The notes beneath the pieces were generated by a model. The model saw nothing but the letters and a program-made list of their open reading frames with translations, was not told the origin of the DNA and searched no databases. From JAVBQG01 sp031549185 (GTDB lineage Bacteria; Synergistota; Synergistia; Synergistales; Synergistaceae), in contig JAVBQG010000021.1 in the NCBI GenBank assembly GCA_031549185.1, positions 1-19,596 of the forward strand: DNA of 19,596 bases, written 5' to 3'. Both the position numbers and the translations under genes were made by a program. Shown piece after piece: positions 15,939 through 19,596 of this stretch (positions are counted from its first letter, which is position 1; each line of letters opens with the position of its first letter).

Positions 15939-16214
15939 ATGACAGCGACTCAAACTGCGGAGGCAGGCTCGCTCGAGTCCTCCGACTGCCTCGTCATCGT
16001 GACGGAGGCCGATGAATTCGCGCTCGACTACAGCGGCGCAAACGCCTCCCTCTTCAAGGCGCGGACGGCCGCGATCGTCGAGAGGATTCTCTCCTCGTAC
16101 GAGGGGGCGAAGTGCGCGGTGACGATCCGGGATCAGGGGGCGCTCGAGCCGACGATCGCCGCGCGCCTGGAGACCGCCCTCGAACGCGCGGGCTACAGGA
16201 GGCGAACGGCATGA
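15939..16214 (+). CDS. citD: Citrate/citramalate lyase acyl carrier protein (gamma subunit)
   Basis: Small acyl carrier subunit of the CitDEF lyase, carrying the phosphoribosyl-dephospho-CoA prosthetic group that shuttles the acetyl/acyl thioester. The product is 91 aa, slightly shorter than typical. The attachment motif AGSLESSD places Ser14 at the residue that is modified in the family. The ATG at 15939 follows AAAGGGGG at 15923-15930 with 8-nt spacing, favouring it over the GTG at 15930. It overlaps citE by ATGA. No citC, citX or citG, needed to attach and acetylate the cofactor, is seen in this window. Confidence 0.92.
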   Translation: MTATQTAEAGSLESSDCLVIVTEADEFALDYSGANASLFKARTAAIVERILSSYEGAKCAVTIRDQGALEPTIAARLETALERAGYRRRTA

Positions 16215-17092
16215 GCACCTACAGATCGATGCTCTACATCCCGGGCAACAGCCCGGCACTGCTGCAGCACGCGCCGATCTTCGGCGCCGACAGCGTGCTG
16301 CTCGACCTCGAGGACGCCGTCGCCCTCAGCGAGAAGGACGCGGCGCGCAAACTCGTCCGCCGTATGATCGAGGCGCTCGACTTCGGAAAAATCCTTGTGA
16401 CGGCGCGCATCAACGGCGCCGACACCCCGTTCTTCGAGCGCGACCTGGAGGAGATCGTCCCGGCGCGGCCCGGCGCGATCCGTCTGCCCAAGTGCGGCTC
16501 GCCGGAGGACGTGCGGATGATCGACGGCAAGATCTCGGAACTGGAGGAGAGGCACGGCATCGAGAAGGGCTCCATCCGCCTGCACGCGATGATCGAGACC
16601 GCCGCCGGCGTGGTGAACGCGAACGCCATCGCGGACGCCTCCCCGCGCCTTTCGGCGATCACACTCGGCGGGCAGGACCTGATCGCCGACATGGGCGCCA
16701 AGAAGAGCAGGGATGGCTGGGAGATCTTCTCGGCCCGCAGCCAGGTCGTGATCGCGGCCAAAAGCCGCCGGCTCGACGTTTACGACACGGTCTGGACCGA
16801 CGTGGGCGACTTGGACGGCCTGCTGGAGGAGACCCAGCGCGTCGTCGCCATGGGCTTCACCGGCAAGGCGGCCATCCACCCCATGCAGGTGCCTGTGATT
16901 CACCAGGCGTTCACGCCGGCGGCGCACGAAATCGACTTCTCCACGCGCGTGATACACGCGGCGGAGGACGCCAAACGCGAGGGACGAGGCGTCTTCGCCG
17001 TCGACGGCAAGATGGTCGACGGTCCGATCGTCGCGCAGGCAACGCGCGTGCTCGAACTGGCGGCGCTCGCGAAGAGAGGTGGCGGACGATGA
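16211..17092 (+). CDS. citE: Citrate/citramalate lyase beta subunit
   Basis: Lyase subunit that cleaves the acyl-ACP intermediate to acetyl-ACP plus oxaloacetate (citrate) or pyruvate (citramalate), a Mg2+-dependent HpcH/HpaI-type TIM barrel. The product is 293 aa. The beginning RSMLYIPGNSP, the metal-site region DLEDAV (32-37), R67 in VTARINGAD, E129 in HAMIETAAG and D156 in LGGQDLIADM are characteristic. AGGAGG at 16197-16202 precedes the ATG by 8 nt. Both ends overlap the neighbours by ATGA, so synthesis of the three subunits is probably coupled. Substrate choice cannot be read from the sequence by eye. Confidence 0.95.
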   Translation: MSTYRSMLYIPGNSPALLQHAPIFGADSVLLDLEDAVALSEKDAARKLVRRMIEALDFGKILVTARINGADTPFFERDLEEIVPARPGAIRLPKCGSPEDVRMIDGKISELEERHGIEKGSIRLHAMIETAAGVVNANAIADASPRLSAITLGGQDLIADMGAKKSRDGWEIFSARSQVVIAAKSRRLDVYDTVWTDVGDLDGLLEETQRVVAMGFTGKAAIHPMQVPVIHQAFTPAAHEIDFSTRVIHAAEDAKREGRGVFAVDGKMVDGPIVAQATRVLELAALAKRGGGR

Positions 17093-18675
17093 CGCAGACC
17101 GCGCAAAAAACACAGAAGAACTCGATCGGCAGAGAGGTGCCGTTCAAACTTTTCGACAGCAGGGACGTCATCCCCTACGCCGGGCCCTGGGCGCGCCTGG
17201 AGCGGGACGACGTGCTTGTTCGCACCGCGCCGCCGCTGGGCGGGCTGGCCAAAGTTCCGCGCGGGGCGAACAAGGTGACGCGCGACGCCAAGGAGGCGAT
17301 CCGCCGGAGCGGCCTCGAGAACGGCATGACGATCTCCTTCCACCACCACCTGCGCAACGGCGACGCGACCGTCGCCATGATCCTCGCGGCCTGCGAGGAG
17401 ATGGGGCTGAAGGACCTCGTGCTCGCGCCGAGCTCGCTCTCGGAGGTGCACGACCCCGTCGCCGGCTTCGTGCGGCGCGGCGTGATCGGACGCATCCACA
17501 CCTCCGGCGTGCGCGGCGAGGTCGGCAAGCTGATCTCGCGCGGCGAGCTGGAGGTCCCGGTGATGATCCACAGCCACGGCGGACGCGCCCGGGCCATCGA
17601 GGACGGCACGATCCAGATCGACGTGGCTTTCCTGGCCGCCCCGACCTGCGACGAGGCGGGCAACTTCACCGGCGCGATCGGCAAATCCGCCTGCGGCTCG
17701 GTCGGCTACGCGATGCAGGACGCGCGCTACGCGAAGCACGTGATCGCGATCACCGACAACCTGCTGCCCCACCGCCTGTCGCACGTCTCCGTGCCGCAGT
17801 ACCTCGTGAACCAGGTTCTGGTGGTGGAGGGGCTCGGCGACCCGAAGAAAATCGCCTCCGGCGCCGTGCGCCTCACGCGCAACCCGGTCGAGCGCCGTAT
17901 CGCGCAGGACGCCTTCGACCTCATCGTGGCCTCCGGCTCCTTCGTGCCGGGCTTCTCGATCCAGATGGGCAGCGGCGGCGCCAGCCTCGGCGTGGCGGCG
18001 AACATGCGCGACTACATGCGCGCGAAGAGGATCAAGGGCAACTTCGCCTGCGGCGGCATGACCGGACACATGGTCGAGATGCTGGAGGAGGGCCTCTTCG
18101 ACGTGCTCTACGACGTGCAGAGCTTCGACTCGGCCGTCACCACCTCCGTGGCGAACAACCCCGGGCACGTGGAGATCGACCAGTCGTGCTACGCCAACCC
18201 CTTGAACCGCGGCTGCGTGGCGCACGATTTGGACGTCGTCATCCTGGCGGCGCTGGACGTCGACGTTGACTTTAACGTGAATGTGCTCACGGGGCACGAC
18301 GGCGTGCTGCGCGGTGCCTCCGGCGGCCACTGCGACACCGCGGCGGGGGCCAATCTCTCGATCGTGGTGCTGCCGTCGTTCCGCGGCGGCGTCTGCTCGA
18401 TCAAGGACCGGGTGCTGACGGTCGTCACCCCCGGCGAGACGGTCGACGCCGTCGTCACCGAACGCGGCATGGGGATCAACCCCCGGCGCCCCGAGCTGGC
18501 CGAGGCAGCCCGCAAGGCGGGCCTGAACGTGATGGACCTGCGCGAGCTGAAGGAAAACGTCGAGCGTCTGACCGGCAGGGCCGAGCCCGTGGAGCCCGAC
18601 CGCTCGCGGACCGTGGCCCTCGTCGAATACCGCGACGGCACGATCCTCGACAGCGTGTACAGGGTCGACTGCTAG
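17089..18675 (+). CDS. citF: Citrate/citramalate lyase alpha subunit (ACP transferase)
   Basis: Exchanges acetyl-ACP for citryl- or citramalyl-ACP in the lyase complex, belonging to the CoA-transferase superfamily. The product is 528 aa, near the usual 510. The conserved core is complete: FHHHLRNGD (residues ~84-92), AAPTCDEAGNFTG, SACGSVGYAMQDA, SGSFVPGFSIQMGSGGASLG and EIDQSCYANPLNRG, then GGHCDTAAGANL. The ATG overlaps the citE stop by ATGA. The gene closes the citDEF set; the next gene starts 13 bp later on the same strand, so co-transcription with the cobamide gene is likely. Confidence 0.95.
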   Translation: MTQTAQKTQKNSIGREVPFKLFDSRDVIPYAGPWARLERDDVLVRTAPPLGGLAKVPRGANKVTRDAKEAIRRSGLENGMTISFHHHLRNGDATVAMILAACEEMGLKDLVLAPSSLSEVHDPVAGFVRRGVIGRIHTSGVRGEVGKLISRGELEVPVMIHSHGGRARAIEDGTIQIDVAFLAAPTCDEAGNFTGAIGKSACGSVGYAMQDARYAKHVIAITDNLLPHRLSHVSVPQYLVNQVLVVEGLGDPKKIASGAVRLTRNPVERRIAQDAFDLIVASGSFVPGFSIQMGSGGASLGVAANMRDYMRAKRIKGNFACGGMTGHMVEMLEEGLFDVLYDVQSFDSAVTTSVANNPGHVEIDQSCYANPLNRGCVAHDLDVVILAALDVDVDFNVNVLTGHDGVLRGASGGHCDTAAGANLSIVVLPSFRGGVCSIKDRVLTVVTPGETVDAVVTERGMGINPRRPELAEAARKAGLNVMDLRELKENVERLTGRAEPVEPDRSRTVALVEYRDGTILDSVYRVDC

Positions 18676-18688
18676 CATACAAAGGATC

Positions 18689-19549
18689 ATGGGAGGCGGC
18701 ACGGCGAGAGAAAACCGTTACCCGAAGTGCCGCTTCCCCTTTCGCGTGGGGACGACCTCGTACGTCATAGAGGACGGCCTAGTTGGGAATTTGCGCTTTC
18801 TCGCGGACAAGGTCGACGAGATGCAGCTCGTGCTGTTCGAGGCGGGCGGTTTCTCGAATATCCCAACCGCGAAGGAGGTCGACGAACTGCGCCGGATCGC
18901 CCGCGACACGGACACGGCCCTCACCGTCCATCTGCCCGTGACCATCGAACTCGGCGACCCCGACCCGGCCTTCCGGCGCGCGTCGTGCGAGCTCTTCCGG
19001 CGCGTCGTGGAGATCACGGCGCCGCTCCACCCCCTCGGCTGGGTGCTGCACGTCGTCGGCTCGCCCGAATACTCGCGCAGGGAGGCCATCGACCCCGACC
19101 GACTGGCGCGCCACGCCGAACGAACACACGAGAACCTGGCCCGCCTGATGCCCCTCTTCGACTCGCCCCGCGACCTCTGCATCGAGAACATCCACCGGCA
19201 CTTCTTCATCGAGCCGCCCTTTATCGAAGCATTCGAGACCTCGACCTGCGTCGACGTCGGACACCTTGTCTGCCACGGCCAGGAAGTGTGTGAACATCTC
19301 GACGCCTGGCTCCCCCGCTGCCGGATCATGCACCTGCACGGCACGAACGAAAGAGGCGAGGACCACGCGAGCCTCGCCCATCTGCCGAACGGTTTTCTGG
19401 AAAACTTGTTCCAACGCCTGAAAGAAGGCCCGTCCCCGGAGACCGTGACGATCGAGGGTAACCGTCAAACCCGCCGTACCTGTCAATCACCGATAATCTG
19501 TTTTACACTGCGACCAACCGAGATAAGCGGGGGGTTGCATTTTTTATGA
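18689..19549 (+). CDS. cbiR: Cobamide-remodelling phosphodiesterase, CbiR-like (sugar isomerase/AP endonuclease 2 fold)
   Basis: A 286-aa TIM-barrel protein. The opening FPFRVGTTSYVIEDGLVGNLRFLADKV... and VDEMQLVLFE match what I know of CbiR, which cleaves the nucleotide loop of cobamides so the lower ligand can be exchanged. Probable metal or active-site residues are H81 (TVHLPV), H121 (VLHVVG), E166 (CIENIH), D189 and H192 (CVDVGHLV), H215/H217 (MHLHG) and H226. The last ~30 residues, after TVTIEG, do not look like the expected family ending and could be altered. AAAGGA lies very close to the ATG, so the start is less certain. It follows citF by 13 bp and overlaps the next gene by ATGA. Confidence 0.72.
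   Translation: MGGGTARENRYPKCRFPFRVGTTSYVIEDGLVGNLRFLADKVDEMQLVLFEAGGFSNIPTAKEVDELRRIARDTDTALTVHLPVTIELGDPDPAFRRASCELFRRVVEITAPLHPLGWVLHVVGSPEYSRREAIDPDRLARHAERTHENLARLMPLFDSPRDLCIENIHRHFFIEPPFIEAFETSTCVDVGHLVCHGQEVCEHLDAWLPRCRIMHLHGTNERGEDHASLAHLPNGFLENLFQRLKEGPSPETVTIEGNRQTRRTCQSPIICFTLRPTEISGGLHFL
19480..19509 (+). promoter_or_regulatory. Weak promoter candidate inside the cbiR 3' end
   Basis: CTGTCA (19480-19485) and TACACT (19504-19509) are separated by 18 bp, each with 4/6 matches to consensus. They lie in a locally AT-richer stretch about 37 bp before the next gene start. Confidence 0.2.
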
Positions 19550-19596
19550 TGAAGAGGGCGAAGAAGCGGTCCGAGTCGGAACGACTGCATCTGGCG
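19546..19596 (+). CDS. Start of an unidentified downstream gene (partial)
   Basis: An ATG at 19546 overlaps the cbiR stop (ATGA) and follows a GCGGGGGG purine run about 10 nt upstream. Only 17 codons are visible, reading MMKRAKKRSESERLHLA, a basic, soluble-looking N-terminus. This is too little to assign a family. Its overlap with cbiR suggests the same operon. Confidence 0.5.
   Translation, partial: MMKRAKKRSESERLHLA

Noticed and set aside
16900..18702. Minus-strand open frame of 600 codons
   Set aside because: Antisense to citF; composition rich in H, V, R and D, no family signature.

Overview
The window is G+C-rich, densely coded DNA from an anaerobic, amino-acid-fermenting bacterium, most likely a member of the Synergistota (Fretibacterium-like). 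This rests on two secreted proteins whose C-terminal tails look like the Synergist-CTERM sorting signal (Cys motif, hydrophobic helix, basic tail), and on a folate-dependent histidine-utilisation operon close to CitDEF-type lyase genes. No rRNA or other taxonomic marker is present, so the genus is a guess.

Layout. (1) 1-289: the 5' end of a transposase gene running off the left edge on the minus strand, two 20-bp direct repeats, a small hairpin and a candidate promoter. (2) 290-7121, plus strand: hutH, hutU, ftcD, hutI and fchA. Together they convert histidine to urocanate, imidazolone propionate, formiminoglutamate, then glutamate plus formimino-THF, and finally methenyl-THF plus ammonia. 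Palindromic repeats sit in three of its intergenic gaps. (3) 7122-11422: a 195-aa secreted Big_2-domain protein (minus), a truncated and frameshifted second copy of fchA (plus), and a 1042-aa secreted beta-helix/Ig-repeat surface protein (minus). The last codons of the surface protein are read antisense through the 3' end of the fchA pseudogene. (4) 11423-15704: a divergent promoter region, a PuuD-type class I glutamine amidotransferase-fold hydrolase, a visibly AT-richer secreted hypothetical protein, and a large MscS-family channel with a long coiled-coil periplasmic domain. (5) 15705-19596: a well-preserved copy of the palindromic repeat, then citD-citE-citF overlapping by ATGA, then a CbiR-like TIM-barrel enzyme (cobamide remodelling) and the start of one more gene.

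How they fit together. The hut operon makes glutamate and one-carbon-loaded folate. CitDEF subunits form either citrate lyase or the closely related citramalate lyase. Citramalate lyase is the last step of glutamate fermentation by the B12-dependent methylaspartate route, so a cobamide gene directly downstream makes that reading attractive, though the window does not prove it. The most unusual sequence features are the nested palindromic repeat family, the fchA duplication/pseudogene, and its reuse as the antisense tail of a surface protein. I did not find a clear novel multi-gene system.
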